A DNA stretch of 45,463 nt from the NCBI RefSeq assembly GCF_000773975.1, contig NZ_JRUQ01000075.1, positions 1 to 45,463 of the forward strand. The letters run 5' to 3'. This DNA is from Erwinia typographi (GTDB lineage: Bacteria; Pseudomonadota; Gammaproteobacteria; Enterobacterales; Enterobacteriaceae). Positions within the stretch are counted from its first letter, which is position 1; every line of letters starts with the position of its first letter. Below are positions 24,799 through 33,516 of this stretch, in pieces. The position numbers and the translations under genes are program-made. The notes below the pieces were generated by a model, which was given only the letters and a program-made list of their open reading frames with translations, was not told the origin of the DNA and searched no databases.

Positions 24799-26310
24799 AT
24801 GAAACCAACATCCACCATGAATGACCCCGTCAAGGCTGTTCCTGCCCCAGCGGGACAAAAAAAACGCATGATAATGCTGTTCCTGCCGGTGCTGGTGGCG
24901 GTGCTACTGCTGCTGGTTCCGGTCCCCGCAGGGCTGGAACCCTACGCCTGGCACTTCTTTGCCATCTTCGTCGGAGTCATCGTCGGGTTGATCTTTGAAC
25001 CGCTGCCCGGCGCGGTCATTGGCCTGACCGGGGTGGTGGTTATCGCCCTGTTCAGCCAGTGGCTGCTGTTCAGCCCGGCAGAGCTGGCCGATCCTAAATT
25101 TAAGATCCCAGGCGCGGCCTTTAAGTGGGCGGTCAGTGGATTCGGCAACTCTACCGTCTGGCTGATCTTCGGTGCCTTTATGTTCGCCGCCGGCTATGAC
25201 AAAACCCAGTTTGGTCGTCGACTGGCCCTGATCCTGGTGAAGTATCTGGGTCGCCGCAGCCTGACGCTGGGTTATGCCATTACCTTCGCCGACCTGCTGC
25301 TGGCGCCGTTTACGCCGTCGAACACCGCGCGCAGCGGCGGGACTATCTATCCCATTATTGCCAACCTGCCGCCGCTGTACGGCTCTAAGCCAAACGATCC
25401 GAGCGCGCGTAAAATCGGTTCCTACCTGATGTGGGTAGCGATCACCGCGGCCTGTATCACCAGTTCGATGTTCCTTTCCGCGCTGGCGCCTAACCTGCTG
25501 GCGCTGGCGCTGGTTAAAAGCATCATCGGCTATGAAATCTCCTGGGGTAACTGGTTCCTGGCCTTCCTGCCGCTGGGGGTAATCCTGATCCTGCTGATGC
25601 CTTTACTGGCCTACTGGTTCTATCCGCCGGAAGTGAAGGTTAACGATGAAGTTCCGCGTTGGGCAACCAGCGAGCTGGAGAAACTGGGCAGGCTGTCCCG
25701 TAATGAGATCCTGCTGCTGGTGTTTGTTTGTAGCGCCCTGCTGATGTGGATTTTCGCCACGGACTGGATTGAGCCAGCCATGGCGGCGCTGCTGGTCGTG
25801 GTGCTGATGCTGTGGACCGGCGTGCTGAACTGGAACGACATTACCAGCAACAAACCGGCCTGGAACACCTTCGCCTGGTTCGCCACCCTGGTGGCGCTGG
25901 CGGATGGCCTGGCGCGCGTCGGCTTTATTGCCTGGTTAGGGAAAGAAGGCAGCCACCTGCTGCAAGGCTATGACCCACAAATTTCTGCGGTCGTGCTGCT
26001 GGTCGCCTTCTTCCTGCTGCACTATCTGTTTGCCAGTACCACTGCGCATACCACCGCGCTGCTTCCGGCGACGCTGACCATCGCCGCATCAATTCCAGGC
26101 ATCAACATGCCCGTGTTCTGTCTGATGATGGTGACTTCACTGGGCGTGATGGGGATTATCACCCCTTACGGCACCGGCCCAAGCCCGATTTACTACGGGA
26201 GCGGCTACCTGCCAACTAAAGACTACTGGCGTCTGGGCACCATCTTCGGCGCTATCTTCCTCGGCGGCATGATGCTGATTGCCTACCCATGGATGGTAAT
26301 GATGTTCTGA
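24799..26310 (+). CDS. DASS-family C4-dicarboxylate/anion transporter (CitT/TtdT type)
   Basis: A 503-residue inner-membrane transporter with many hydrophobic segments. Family features are the APFTPSNTARSGGTIYPI segment (SNT motif, about residues 178-195) and the second repeat with LFASTTAHTTALLP and ITPYGTGPSPIYYGSGY. The DASS members CitT, TtdT and YbhI exchange di- and tricarboxylates such as citrate, tartrate, succinate and fumarate. It stands between the fumarate reductase and fumarase genes, so import of fumarate, malate, tartrate or citrate with succinate export is likely. Start at 24799 or 24817; neither has a strong ribosome site. Confidence 0.9.
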   Translation: MKPTSTMNDPVKAVPAPAGQKKRMIMLFLPVLVAVLLLLVPVPAGLEPYAWHFFAIFVGVIVGLIFEPLPGAVIGLTGVVVIALFSQWLLFSPAELADPKFKIPGAAFKWAVSGFGNSTVWLIFGAFMFAAGYDKTQFGRRLALILVKYLGRRSLTLGYAITFADLLLAPFTPSNTARSGGTIYPIIANLPPLYGSKPNDPSARKIGSYLMWVAITAACITSSMFLSALAPNLLALALVKSIIGYEISWGNWFLAFLPLGVILILLMPLLAYWFYPPEVKVNDEVPRWATSELEKLGRLSRNEILLLVFVCSALLMWIFATDWIEPAMAALLVVVLMLWTGVLNWNDITSNKPAWNTFAWFATLVALADGLARVGFIAWLGKEGSHLLQGYDPQISAVVLLVAFFLLHYLFASTTAHTTALLPATLTIAASIPGINMPVFCLMMVTSLGVMGIITPYGTGPSPIYYGSGYLPTKDYWRLGTIFGAIFLGGMMLIAYPWMVMMF

Positions 26311-26371
26311 TGTTCAGCGGCGTCATGCCGCCGGACATGTAGATGTTGATAAATTGTTATATTATCCATCC

Positions 26372-26399
26372 CCTTGCCAGTCAGAGCCGGCTGGCAAGG
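26372..26399 (+). other. Stem-loop between transporter and fumarase genes
   Basis: CCTTGCCAG and CTGGCAAGG form a perfect 9-bp stem with a 10-nt loop. There is no T-run, so it may be a processing or stability element within a transporter-fumarase transcript rather than a terminator. Confidence 0.5.
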
Positions 26400-26476
26400 A
26401 TGACCACCTGAAATTATCCGTCGCCAATGATTTTGCCTGTTGATTCAGCGGCAACACGTCATTAAGTGAGAAAACA

Positions 26477-28123
26477 ATGTCGAACAAACCTTTCTATTAT
26501 CAGAACCCCTTCCCGCTCGCCCCGGACGAGACCGAATACTATCTGCTGACTGAGGACTACGTTTCCGTCGCGGAATTCGACGGGCAGGAAGTGCTGAAGG
26601 TGGACCCGCAGGCGCTGACCGTCATGGCGCAGCAGGCCTTCCACGACGCCTCCTTTATGCTACGCCCGGCCCACCAGCAGCAGGTTGCCGCCGTGCTGGC
26701 CGACCCGGAAGCCAGCAAGAACGACCGCTACGTCGCGCTCCAGTTTCTGAGGAACTCTGAGATTGCCGCTAAGGGCGTGCTGCCAACCTGTCAGGACACC
26801 GGCACGGCAATCATCAGCGGTAAAAAAGGCCAGCGCGTCTGGACCGGCGGCGGCGATGAGGCGGCCCTGTCCCAGGGCGTCTACAACACCTACATTCAGG
26901 ATAACCTGCGCTACTCTCAGACCGTGGCGCTGGATATGTATAAAGAGGTGAATACCGGCACCAACCTGCCCGCGCAGATCGACCTCTACAGCGTTGATGG
27001 CGACGAGTATAAATTCCTCTGCATCGCCAAGGGCGGCGGTTCAGCGAACAAAACCTATCTCTATCAGGAAACCAAGGCGCTGCTGAGTCCGGCTAAGCTG
27101 AAGGATTATCTGATCGGCAAAATGCTGACGCTTGGCACCGCCGCCTGCCCGCCGTACCATATTGCGTTTGTGATTGGCGGTACCTCGGCAGAAAGCACCC
27201 TGAAGACCGTTAAGCTGGCTTCCACCCATTACTATGACGGGCTGCCGACCGAAGGCAACGAGCACGGCCAGGCCTTCCGCGACGTGCAGCTGGAACAGGA
27301 GCTGCTGGCCGAGGCGCAGCAGCTTGGGCTGGGCGCGCAGTTTGGCGGCAAATACTTCGCGCACGATATTCGCGTCATCCGCCTGCCGCGTCACGGCGCG
27401 TCCTGCCCCGTTGGCATGGGCGTTTCCTGCTCCGCAGACCGCAACATTAAGGCGAAGATCAACCGCAGAGGGATCTGGATTGAAAAGCTTGAGGACAATC
27501 CGGGCAAATATATCCCTGCCGAGCTGCGTGAACAGGGCGAAGGCGAAGTGCTGCATATCGACCTTAACCGTCCAATGAAAGCCATCCTCGAGCAGCTTTC
27601 CCAGCACCCGGTTTCCACGCGCCTGTCGCTGAGCGGCACCATTATCGTCGCGCGCGATATCGCCCATGCCAAACTGAAAGAGCGTCTGGATAATGGCGAG
27701 GGCCTGCCGCAGTACGTCAAGGACCATCCGATTTATTATGCAGGCCCGGCCAAAACGCCGGAAGGTTATGCCTCTGGCTCCTTAGGCCCAACTACCGCAG
27801 GCCGTATGGATTCCTACGTTGACCAGTTGCAGGAAGCTGGCGGCAGCCTGATTATGCTGGCGAAGGGCAACCGCAGCCAGCAGGTGACGGATGCCTGCCA
27901 TAAGCACGGCGGCTTCTACCTGGGCAGCATCGGCGGCCCGGCAGCGGTGCTGGCGCAGCAGAGCATCAAAAGTCTGGAGTGCGTGGAGTATCCAGAACTG
28001 GGTATGGAAGCGATCTGGAAAATCGAGGTGGAAAACTTCCCGGCGTTCATCCTGGTCGATGACAAAGGCAACGATTTCTTCCAGCAAATTCAGCAGGAAC
28101 AGTGCACACGGTGCGCGAAATAA
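26477..28123 (+). CDS. Class I fumarate hydratase (FumA/FumB)
   Basis: At 548 residues it has the length of E. coli FumA and FumB. It is an oxygen-sensitive [4Fe-4S] enzyme interconverting fumarate and malate. Cluster Cys candidates are in [11 protein letters not shown] and [15 protein letters not shown]. The FNR/DcuSR context and the neighbouring fumarate reductase and transporter suggest an anaerobic role like FumB: malate or tartrate-derived malate to fumarate, then to succinate. It begins 166 bp after the transporter gene and ends with a strong hairpin. Confidence 0.93.
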   Translation: MSNKPFYYQNPFPLAPDETEYYLLTEDYVSVAEFDGQEVLKVDPQALTVMAQQAFHDASFMLRPAHQQQVAAVLADPEASKNDRYVALQFLRNSEIAAKGVLPTCQDTGTAIISGKKGQRVWTGGGDEAALSQGVYNTYIQDNLRYSQTVALDMYKEVNTGTNLPAQIDLYSVDGDEYKFLCIAKGGGSANKTYLYQETKALLSPAKLKDYLIGKMLTLGTAACPPYHIAFVIGGTSAESTLKTVKLASTHYYDGLPTEGNEHGQAFRDVQLEQELLAEAQQLGLGAQFGGKYFAHDIRVIRLPRHGASCPVGMGVSCSADRNIKAKINRRGIWIEKLEDNPGKYIPAELREQGEGEVLHIDLNRPMKAILEQLSQHPVSTRLSLSGTIIVARDIAHAKLKERLDNGEGLPQYVKDHPIYYAGPAKTPEGYASGSLGPTTAGRMDSYVDQLQEAGGSLIMLAKGNRSQQVTDACHKHGGFYLGSIGGPAAVLAQQSIKSLECVEYPELGMEAIWKIEVENFPAFILVDDKGNDFFQQIQQEQCTRCAK

Positions 28124-28133
28124 TAGCCTGACC

Positions 28134-28161
28134 GGTGCCCCGTGATGGTCTACGGGGCGCC
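28134..28161 (+). terminator. Terminator-like hairpin after fumarase
   Basis: GGTGCCCCGT at 28134-28143 pairs with ACGGGGCGCC at 28152-28161 (one G-T pair) around an 8-nt loop. There is little T-run after it, so it is a moderate terminator at best. Confidence 0.65.
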
Positions 28162-28225
28162 TTCACCCACAACCCTCCCCGTTACCTGCGACAAGTCATT
28201 TCCTGTTCTGCTCAACTACGCCTGA

Positions 28226-28242
28226 AGGACCATGCTGGTGCA
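28226..28242. promoter_or_regulatory. NtrC-like enhancer site
   Basis: AGGACC-ATGC-TGGTGCA matches the NtrC consensus TGCACC-N4-TGGTGCA at 11 of 13 positions. Its centre is about 124 bp upstream of the start site predicted from the sigma-54 element at 28332, a normal enhancer distance. Confidence 0.6.
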
Positions 28243-28302
28243 GCCGCACCGTCTTATAGCGCCCTTTTTTCTGCCTGCGATCGCTGAACTCTCAACCCAC
28301 TG

Positions 28303-28322
28303 TTAATTAACTGATTAATTTA
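28303..28322. promoter_or_regulatory. TTAATTAA-type operator, copy 1
   Basis: TTAATTAACTGATTAATTTA matches the best copy (36754-36773) at 17 of 20 positions. It lies 9 bp upstream of the sigma-54 element, centred near -45. Presumed target of the TetR protein encoded at 30478. Confidence 0.72.
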
Positions 28323-28331
28323 CCGTCAGCC

Positions 28332-28347
28332 TGGCACACTCTTTGCA
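28332..28347 (+). promoter_or_regulatory. Sigma-54 (RpoN) promoter of the cucumopine-synthase-like operon
   Basis: TGGCAC-ACTCT-TTGCA is a full match to the -24/-12 consensus TGGCAC-N5-TTGCW. Transcription should begin near 28358. An NtrC-like site lies 124 bp upstream, and operators flank it on both sides. Confidence 0.82.
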
Positions 28348-28351
28348 AAAT

Positions 28352-28371
28352 TTAATTACTCGATTAATTAA
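28352..28371. promoter_or_regulatory. TTAATTAA-type operator, copy 2
   Basis: TTAATTACTCGATTAATTAA matches the best copy at 19 of 20 positions. It covers the predicted start of transcription at 28358, so binding here would block the promoter. Confidence 0.75.
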
Positions 28372-28430
28372 TCGGGTCCTTGCCGGGTAACGGGCACGGT
28401 CAGACCACGTTATTTCACAGGAGAAAAGTT

Positions 28431-28910
28431 ATGACGGTTGACGACGCGATCGCGCTTTTCGATCAGCAACGAGAGAAGATTTGGTTCGAACAGCCCGCTG
28501 AAATCACGGCGCTGGGCCGTGGCGAAGTGCCACGCGGCACCGGCTCGCGGGGACAGTATCTCAGCACCATTATTTTTGCCGAAGGCGAAGCGCGCACGCT
28601 GGCCGACGAAATGCTGTGGGGAGTGATCCGCGTGGCGGAAGATAACCCAACGGGCGCGGACCTGAAGACGCTACAGATGATCATCAAAGAAATTATCGGC
28701 TACAAGGCCGACTTCTTCGACTTCGTCAGCCTGCCGGATGCGGCAAGGCTGCTGCATACCTACGTACAGGTGGCCAGCGAGTGTCAGAGCCTGGACGAAC
28801 TGGTACGCCTGTCCCACGCGGCCCTCTCCTGGGCCAACCGCCTGCATATGTGGGTCGACTTTATTCTTCCCTGGGGGCTGGGTGACGGCTTCCGCCGCGT
28901 CAAAGCCTGA
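28431..28910 (+). CDS. Small helical protein resembling the cucumopine synthase C-terminal helical bundle
   Basis: A 159-residue protein from ATG 28431, which has an AGGAGA ribosome site; a longer frame to 28380 would start within the operator region. The sequence is largely helical. The segments EMLWGVIRVAEDNPTGAD and LSWANRLHMWVDFILPWG with the closing GDGFRRVK recall the C-terminal helical bundle of cucumopine synthase (Pfam Cucumopine_C), from memory of the family. That enzyme joins a cyclophilin-like domain to this bundle and condenses histidine with 2-oxoglutarate. Here the cyclophilin-like part is the next gene, 16 bp on. The role in this pathway is unknown. Confidence 0.55.
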   Translation: MTVDDAIALFDQQREKIWFEQPAEITALGRGEVPRGTGSRGQYLSTIIFAEGEARTLADEMLWGVIRVAEDNPTGADLKTLQMIIKEIIGYKADFFDFVSLPDAARLLHTYVQVASECQSLDELVRLSHAALSWANRLHMWVDFILPWGLGDGFRRVKA

Positions 28911-28926
28911 TACGCCTGGAGAAACC

Positions 28927-29352
28927 ATGAAATTACAGATGAGTGTGGCGGGCGAGAAAGTCTGCGTGATTGAAGTGTGGGATGACAAAGTGCCTAACCT
29001 GTGCAGCGCGCTGCGCGAGAAGCTGCCGATGAAAAGCGTTTTGCAGCACGGCAAGCTGATTGGCGATATGGTGTTTTTCACCATGCCGATCGTCGCCCCG
29101 TGGGAAAACAAATACAAAACGGAAGAGGTAGGAAAACTTCGCCGCGAGCAGTATGGCAAAGTCACCGGCGCGGTCTGCTATTACAGCCCGCGTCAGCAGT
29201 TCTGCGTGGTGTACGGTGATGATACCGCCGAAGAACCGCTGCCGATTTCCTATATCGGTGAAGTGGTGGAAGGCGCGCTGGAACTCCGCGTTACCGGCCT
29301 GGAAACCTGGTTCGATCAGGGACGGGTGGTCGAGCTGAGCATTATCGGTTAG
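28927..29352 (+). CDS. DUF3830 cyclophilin-like protein
   Basis: A 141-residue small beta-rich protein. The family features are the N-terminal strand MKLQMSVAG, the acidic stretch NLCSALREKLPMKSVLQHGKL with GDMVFFTMP, and the C-terminal strand GRVVELSIIG. DUF3830 proteins have a cyclophilin-like fold; the related domain of cucumopine synthase forms the active-site barrel. It is translated together with the helical-bundle gene upstream, and both are under the sigma-54 promoter at 28332. The two may assemble into a split enzyme making or breaking a C-N/C-C bond in an opine-like compound. That is inference. Confidence 0.6.
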   Translation: MKLQMSVAGEKVCVIEVWDDKVPNLCSALREKLPMKSVLQHGKLIGDMVFFTMPIVAPWENKYKTEEVGKLRREQYGKVTGAVCYYSPRQQFCVVYGDDTAEEPLPISYIGEVVEGALELRVTGLETWFDQGRVVELSIIG

Positions 29353-29358
29353 GCAGGC

Positions 29359-29379
29359 GGGCCGGTGCGCAACCGGCCC
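29359..29379. terminator. Convergent terminator hairpin
   Basis: GGGCCGGT-GCGCA-ACCGGCCC is a perfect 8-bp stem in the 32-bp gap between two convergent genes (ends at 29352 and 29385), serving both strands. No clear T-run. Confidence 0.6.
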
Positions 29380-29384
29380 ACTCC

Positions 29385-30389
29385 TCAGGCCAGCAGGTCG
29401 CGCATCGCCTGCTCAATCTGCGCGGACTCCTGCGCAAATCGCCCCGGCGCTCCGGCGCAGTGGCCGCAAGGCGAAACGATCGGCTGGAACTCCCCTCCGC
29501 TGACCAGTCCGCATTCCAGCCTGCTCTCCTCCAGAGTAAAATAACTGTCCGTGTCGCAGGGCATCACCCTCGTTCTGGCCGTTATGGCCTTTAATGCCGC
29601 CGTCCAGTCGCCTCGGTAGTCAGCCAGCAGCCCGATGTCAGCCTGTTGCCAGGCGTAGAGCATTGCCAGCAAATCGTTAGCATCGCAGCCCTGATGATCT
29701 TCTTCCCACGCTTGCAGCAGCGCCTGCTGGCTGGCGAATCCCAGCTGCTGGTAGCGCTGCTCGCGGAAAAACTGCGCGGAGTACGCCCATCCGGCATAGA
29801 CCCGCCCAAATGCCGCCAGCCCCTTCAGCGGCGGCGAACTGTAGTTGCCCCCCTGCCAGGCTTCATCCGCCTGAAGCGCCGCTTTTACGCCGTCGAGGAA
29901 AAGGTGGTTAAGCGGCCAGCAGCGCGCCGAACCGCACACCGCGAGCACATTACGCACCAGACTGGGCCAGGCCGCCGCCCAGTGCCAGGCCTGCATCGCC
30001 CCCATCGACCAGCCGCTGGCCAGCGCAATCTGCCTGATACCCAGGTGATTAATCAGCAGCTGGTACTGCGCATGAATATTGTCGATCAGCGTCACTTGCG
30101 GAAACTGGCTGCCGGGCTGTAGCCGCGAATTGCTGGGTGAGGTAGAAACGCCGTTGCCAAACATATTCACCAGCACAATGTACCAGCGGGCAGGATCCAG
30201 CGCTCTGCCCTCGCCGATTAACGGGTGATAGCTCCTGTCGCTGCCGGTGTAGTAGCTGAACAACACCACGGCGTTATCCCGCGCCGCGTTCAGCTGACCA
30301 AAAGCCTGCCAGCCAATCTGCGCCTCGCGCAGCACGCCGCCCTGCGCCAGCGCCAGATCGCCCAACTGATGAAATTCACGCTTGCTCAT
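29385..30389 (-). CDS. MetX-like alpha/beta hydrolase (homoserine O-acyltransferase family)
   Basis: A 334-residue alpha/beta hydrolase fold protein of the MetX family. It has NMFGNGVSTSPSN, the nucleophile elbow SGWSMGAMQAWHWA, a late acidic residue in MPCDTDSYF and His in SPCGHCAGAPG. The family includes homoserine/serine acetyltransferases and true hydrolases that lost acyltransfer. As this bacterium should use MetA for methionine and the gene is in a catabolic cluster, a hydrolase or acyltransferase for the pathway substrate is more likely. ATG 30389 has GAGGG at a good distance; a GTG at 30395 does not. Divergent from the TetR gene across an operator. Confidence 0.82.
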   Translation of the reverse strand: MSKREFHQLGDLALAQGGVLREAQIGWQAFGQLNAARDNAVVLFSYYTGSDRSYHPLIGEGRALDPARWYIVLVNMFGNGVSTSPSNSRLQPGSQFPQVTLIDNIHAQYQLLINHLGIRQIALASGWSMGAMQAWHWAAAWPSLVRNVLAVCGSARCWPLNHLFLDGVKAALQADEAWQGGNYSSPPLKGLAAFGRVYAGWAYSAQFFREQRYQQLGFASQQALLQAWEEDHQGCDANDLLAMLYAWQQADIGLLADYRGDWTAALKAITARTRVMPCDTDSYFTLEESRLECGLVSGGEFQPIVSPCGHCAGAPGRFAQESAQIEQAMRDLLA

Positions 30390-30417
30390 GCCCACGCCCT
30401 CAGTGACTATGATATGA

Positions 30418-30437
30418 TTAATTAATCAGTTAACTTA
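30418..30437. promoter_or_regulatory. TTAATTAA-type operator, copy 3
   Basis: TTAATTAATCAGTTAACTTA matches the best copy at 16 of 20 positions after reverse complement. It lies in the 88-bp divergent region between the MetX-like gene and the TetR gene, so it probably controls both, including autoregulation. Confidence 0.68.
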
Positions 30438-30477
30438 ATTGAAAATGTTTTCACGCAGGCAGCATAAGGGTGTTCAG

Positions 30478-31110
30478 ATGAAGGAAGCGGAACGTTCCAC
30501 CAGCGAGACCGGCAGTAAAAAAGCGAAGAAATCCCAGAGTGAAGTGGCCGACCTGCTGCAATCCTCCGCCTTTGAACTGTTTGCCCACCAAAACTACTCC
30601 TCGGTCAGAATCAAAGATATTGCTACCGCGACCGGCATGAATTCCGCGCTGATCTATTACTATTTCGGCTCAAAGGAAGATCTGTTTATCAAGGTGATCG
30701 AAACCGCGGTCGAGAACGCTTTTCGCAAGTTTGACAGCGTCATCGGCAGTGAAAACGGGCCGAAAGACATTCTGTTTTTATGGATTGAGATCCATATTAC
30801 CCAGTTCCACCTGCTGCAAAAGCTGGCAAAAATCAGCCTCGACTACTCAAGCACCAATGGCCGCATCCCCTCGATCGATAAAGCGATTAAAAAGTTTTAC
30901 GAGAAGGAGTCGGTGATCCTGAAAAACACCCTTAAAGAGGGCATTGCCGCCGGACACTTCCGCGAGGTCAACCCGGCGGAGATGGCGATGCTGATCTCTA
31001 CCTTCCTTGACGGCGTGCTGTTTCGCAACGTGATGTTCCCGACCTTTAAATACCGGCACGCCATCCAGGTGATGCGGGAATTTGTCTTCGATCAGCTGGA
31101 GCCGCGCTAA
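30478..31110 (+). CDS. TetR-family regulator, likely repressor of the accessory cluster
   Basis: A 210-residue TetR protein from ATG 30478, with AAGGG 8 bp before it; the frame is open up to a TTG at 30439 but that lies against the operator. The N terminus is Lys/Ser-rich. The helix-turn-helix is VRIKDIATATGMNSALIYYY followed by FGSKEDLF, a typical recognition region. The C-terminal part is helical and has no assigned ligand. A 20-bp palindrome shared by five sites in the cluster sits directly upstream, which makes this the best candidate for the protein that binds them. Confidence 0.88.
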   Translation: MKEAERSTSETGSKKAKKSQSEVADLLQSSAFELFAHQNYSSVRIKDIATATGMNSALIYYYFGSKEDLFIKVIETAVENAFRKFDSVIGSENGPKDILFLWIEIHITQFHLLQKLAKISLDYSSTNGRIPSIDKAIKKFYEKESVILKNTLKEGIAAGHFREVNPAEMAMLISTFLDGVLFRNVMFPTFKYRHAIQVMREFVFDQLEPR

Positions 31111-31111
31111 C

Positions 31112-31139
31112 CGTCAGGGCGACCTCGTACGCCCTGACG
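31112..31139. terminator. Convergent terminator hairpin between the TetR and glutamine synthetase-like genes
   Basis: CGTCAGGGCG and CGCCCTGACG form a perfect 10-bp stem with an 8-nt loop, filling the 39-bp gap between two convergent genes. Probably bidirectional. Confidence 0.7.
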
Positions 31140-31149
31140 CGGGTTTGCA

Positions 31150-32520
31150 TCAGAAAATCGTGCTGTAACGGTCGATCTCCCACTGGCTGACGTGCAGGTG
31201 ATAGCTGTTCCATTCCTGTAGCTTGTACTTCACAAACTCATCCTTCAGCGCTTTGCCGAGCGTCGCTTCAACAAAGGGATCGCTGTCAAAGGCTTCCACC
31301 GCCTCCAGCAGGTTTTGCGGCAGAAAATCAATCCCGCGCGCTTTACGCTCCGCCTCGCTGATGGCGTAAAGGTTGTCTTCGTTAGGCTGACGGGGATCGA
31401 TTTTTTCGCGGATGCCCTCCAGCCCCGCGGCCAGCGCCAGCGTGGCGGCCAGATAAGGATTCACCGCGCCGTCGGCGTTACGCGATTCGCAGCGGCCGCC
31501 GCCAGCCGGTACGCGGACGGCGTTGGTGCGGTTATTGGAACCCCAGGAGTTAAATACCGGCGCCCAGCTGAAGTAGCTCATCGCCCCCTGACGGACCAGC
31601 CGCTTGTAGCTGTTGACGGTTGGCGCAAAGGCGGCGCACAGCGCGCGGCCGTGTTTCAGCAGCCCGCCGATAAAGTGATAGCCAGTTTCGCTAAGCCCGA
31701 GTCCCCAGGGATCGTCGTTGCTGCCTGCCTGATGCTTAAACAGGTTATCGCCGGTTTTCAGGTCATACAGCGACATATTAAAATGTGCGCCGGTGCCGGT
31801 TTTGTCCGGGAACGGTTTTGGCATTGTCGTCGCTACCAGGCCCAGCTCTTTGGCGTAGTGTTTAGCCATAAAGCGGAAGAAGATGAAGCGGTCGCAGGAG
31901 GTCAGCGCATCGGCGTAGTTAAAATCGAACTCGAACTGGGAGTTGCCGTCCTCGTGGTCCAGCGAGTAGAGGTCCCAGCCCAGCTCGTTGATGGTAGTGG
32001 AGACTTTATCCAGCCAGGCGAACTGATCGACAAAGCCCTGTAGGTCATAGCAGGGTTTGGTCAGCTTATTGTCCTTCTCCGGCACCGACAGCGAGCCGTC
32101 CTCGTCACGCTTCAGCAGGTAGATCTCGCACTCGATCCCCAGGTTGAAGCCGTAGCCCATTTTATTCGCCTGGCTGAGCACATTTTGCAGCGCCACGCGG
32201 GTGTTCAGCTCGTAGGGTTTGCCCTGGAAATGGTTGTCTGCCGGCATCCAGGCGATTTTGGGCTCCCAGGGCAGCTGGATAATATGATCAAGGTCGGGGA
32301 CTGAGGTCAGCTCGTCCTCATTGGGTAACTGGCCCAGCCCGTCCAGCGCATAGCCGGTATAGCGCTCAGAACCTGCGGCCATTTGCGGCAGGTGCTCTAT
32401 CGGCACCACTTTCCCCTTGGGCACCCCGTGAATATCCACATAGGCGCCGATGCAATACTCCACGCCCTTTTGTTTCAGGCTCTGCTTAATTTCCGCAATC
32501 TGTCCGGCTGTTTTCATCAT
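31150..32520 (-). CDS. Type III glutamine synthetase-like ligase (GlnT/GmaS group)
   Basis: A 456-residue glutamine synthetase fold protein. It carries [19 protein letters not shown], the ATP/glutamate motif [28 protein letters not shown] and the [10 protein letters not shown] segment. The GlnA adenylylation region is absent. Relatives either make glutamine or glutamylate amines, as in gamma-glutamylmethylamide synthetase or the PuuA/IpuC-type steps that start amine breakdown. In an operon of oxygenases and an ABC importer, gamma-glutamylation of an amine is more likely than housekeeping assimilation. It is the last gene of the operon that starts at 36704. Confidence 0.85.
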   Translation of the reverse strand: MMKTAGQIAEIKQSLKQKGVEYCIGAYVDIHGVPKGKVVPIEHLPQMAAGSERYTGYALDGLGQLPNEDELTSVPDLDHIIQLPWEPKIAWMPADNHFQGKPYELNTRVALQNVLSQANKMGYGFNLGIECEIYLLKRDEDGSLSVPEKDNKLTKPCYDLQGFVDQFAWLDKVSTTINELGWDLYSLDHEDGNSQFEFDFNYADALTSCDRFIFFRFMAKHYAKELGLVATTMPKPFPDKTGTGAHFNMSLYDLKTGDNLFKHQAGSNDDPWGLGLSETGYHFIGGLLKHGRALCAAFAPTVNSYKRLVRQGAMSYFSWAPVFNSWGSNNRTNAVRVPAGGGRCESRNADGAVNPYLAATLALAAGLEGIREKIDPRQPNEDNLYAISEAERKARGIDFLPQNLLEAVEAFDSDPFVEATLGKALKDEFVKYKLQEWNSYHLHVSQWEIDRYSTIF

Positions 32521-32529
32521 TATCCTGCC

Positions 32530-33516
32530 TCAGCTATGTTCTACGATCGGGTGCGGGACATACGGCGCTTCAAGCTGGCCGATCTCCTCCGCGGTAAGGG
32601 TGAGCTCGCTGGCGGCCACCGCCTCTTCAAGATGGAGAAATTTCGTCGCGCCTATCACCGGGGCAGCCACCGCTTTGCGGGTATAGAGCCACGCCAGCGC
32701 GATTTGCGCCTGGGAAACCCCGCGTGAGGCCGCCACCGTCGTCACCGCCTGGATCACCCGGCGGTCGGCCTCTTCAGTGGCTTTGTAGAGAAATTCGGCG
32801 TAGGAATCTTTCCCACCGCGCTCGCTGCTCTGCTGCGCCTCCACCGGGCGGGTCAGCCTGCCGCGCGCCAGCGGGCTCCACGGCGTGACCCCAACGCCTT
32901 CGCTGGCGCACAGCTCAAGCATTTCGCGCTCTTCCTCGCGGTACAGCAGGTTGAGGTGGTTCTGCATAACGATAAATCGCGCCCAGCCTTGATACTTCTG
33001 TAGCTGGAGCGCTTTGCTGAACTGCCAGGCGTACATGGAGGACGCGCCGAGATAGCGCACCTTGCCCGCTTTGACCAGGTCGTGCAGCGCTTCCAGCGTC
33101 TCCTCCAGCGGCGTCTCGTAGTCCCAGCGGTGGATCTCATACAGATCGATATAGTCAGTGCCCAGGCGGCGCAGGCTGTGATCGCACTCGGCAAAGATCG
33201 TCTTGCGCGACAGGCCTTTGCTGTTGGCTCCCTGGCGCATCGGGTTATAGAGTTTGCTGGTGATCACCACTTCATCACGATTAGCAAAATCCTTCAGCGC
33301 CCTGCCCAGCACCTCTTCGCTGGCGCCTTTGGCGTAAATGTTCGCCGTATCGAAGAAGTTAATCCCCAACTCCAGCGCTTTTTTAATAAATGTCCGGCTC
33401 TGCTGTTCGTCAAACGTCCAGCTGTAGCCGCTGGCGGCAGGCGGAGCGTAGGTTACGCAGCCCAGGCTCAGGGCGGAGACTTCCAGCCCGGAGTGGCCCA
33501 GCTTCAGGGTTCTCAT
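32530..33516 (-). CDS. Aldo/keto reductase
   Basis: A 328-residue (beta/alpha)8 NADPH-dependent oxidoreductase. The catalytic Asp is in FFDTANIYAKG with the Tyr in NIYAKG; the Lys is in VITSKLYNP and the His in DLYEIHRWD. The late phosphate-binding PVIGATKFLHLEEA segment is of the YajO/Tas type. Its start overlaps the stop of the Rieske gene by 4 bp (ATGA). It probably reduces or oxidises a carbonyl intermediate in the pathway. It is not a flavin or ferredoxin reductase and cannot be the partner of the two oxygenases next to it. Confidence 0.9.
   Translation of the reverse strand: MRTLKLGHSGLEVSALSLGCVTYAPPAASGYSWTFDEQQSRTFIKKALELGINFFDTANIYAKGASEEVLGRALKDFANRDEVVITSKLYNPMRQGANSKGLSRKTIFAECDHSLRRLGTDYIDLYEIHRWDYETPLEETLEALHDLVKAGKVRYLGASSMYAWQFSKALQLQKYQGWARFIVMQNHLNLLYREEEREMLELCASEGVGVTPWSPLARGRLTRPVEAQQSSERGGKDSYAEFLYKATEEADRRVIQAVTTVAASRGVSQAQIALAWLYTRKAVAAPVIGATKFLHLEEAVAASELTLTAEEIGQLEAPYVPHPIVEHS

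Noticed and set aside
24949..24964. Sigma-54-like sequence TGGCAC...TTGCC
   Set aside because: Spacing is one base short and it lies inside the transporter coding region.
28245..28261. Second NtrC-like site next to the one at 28226
   Set aside because: Only one half (CGCACC) fits; about 8 of 13 positions overall, too weak to list.
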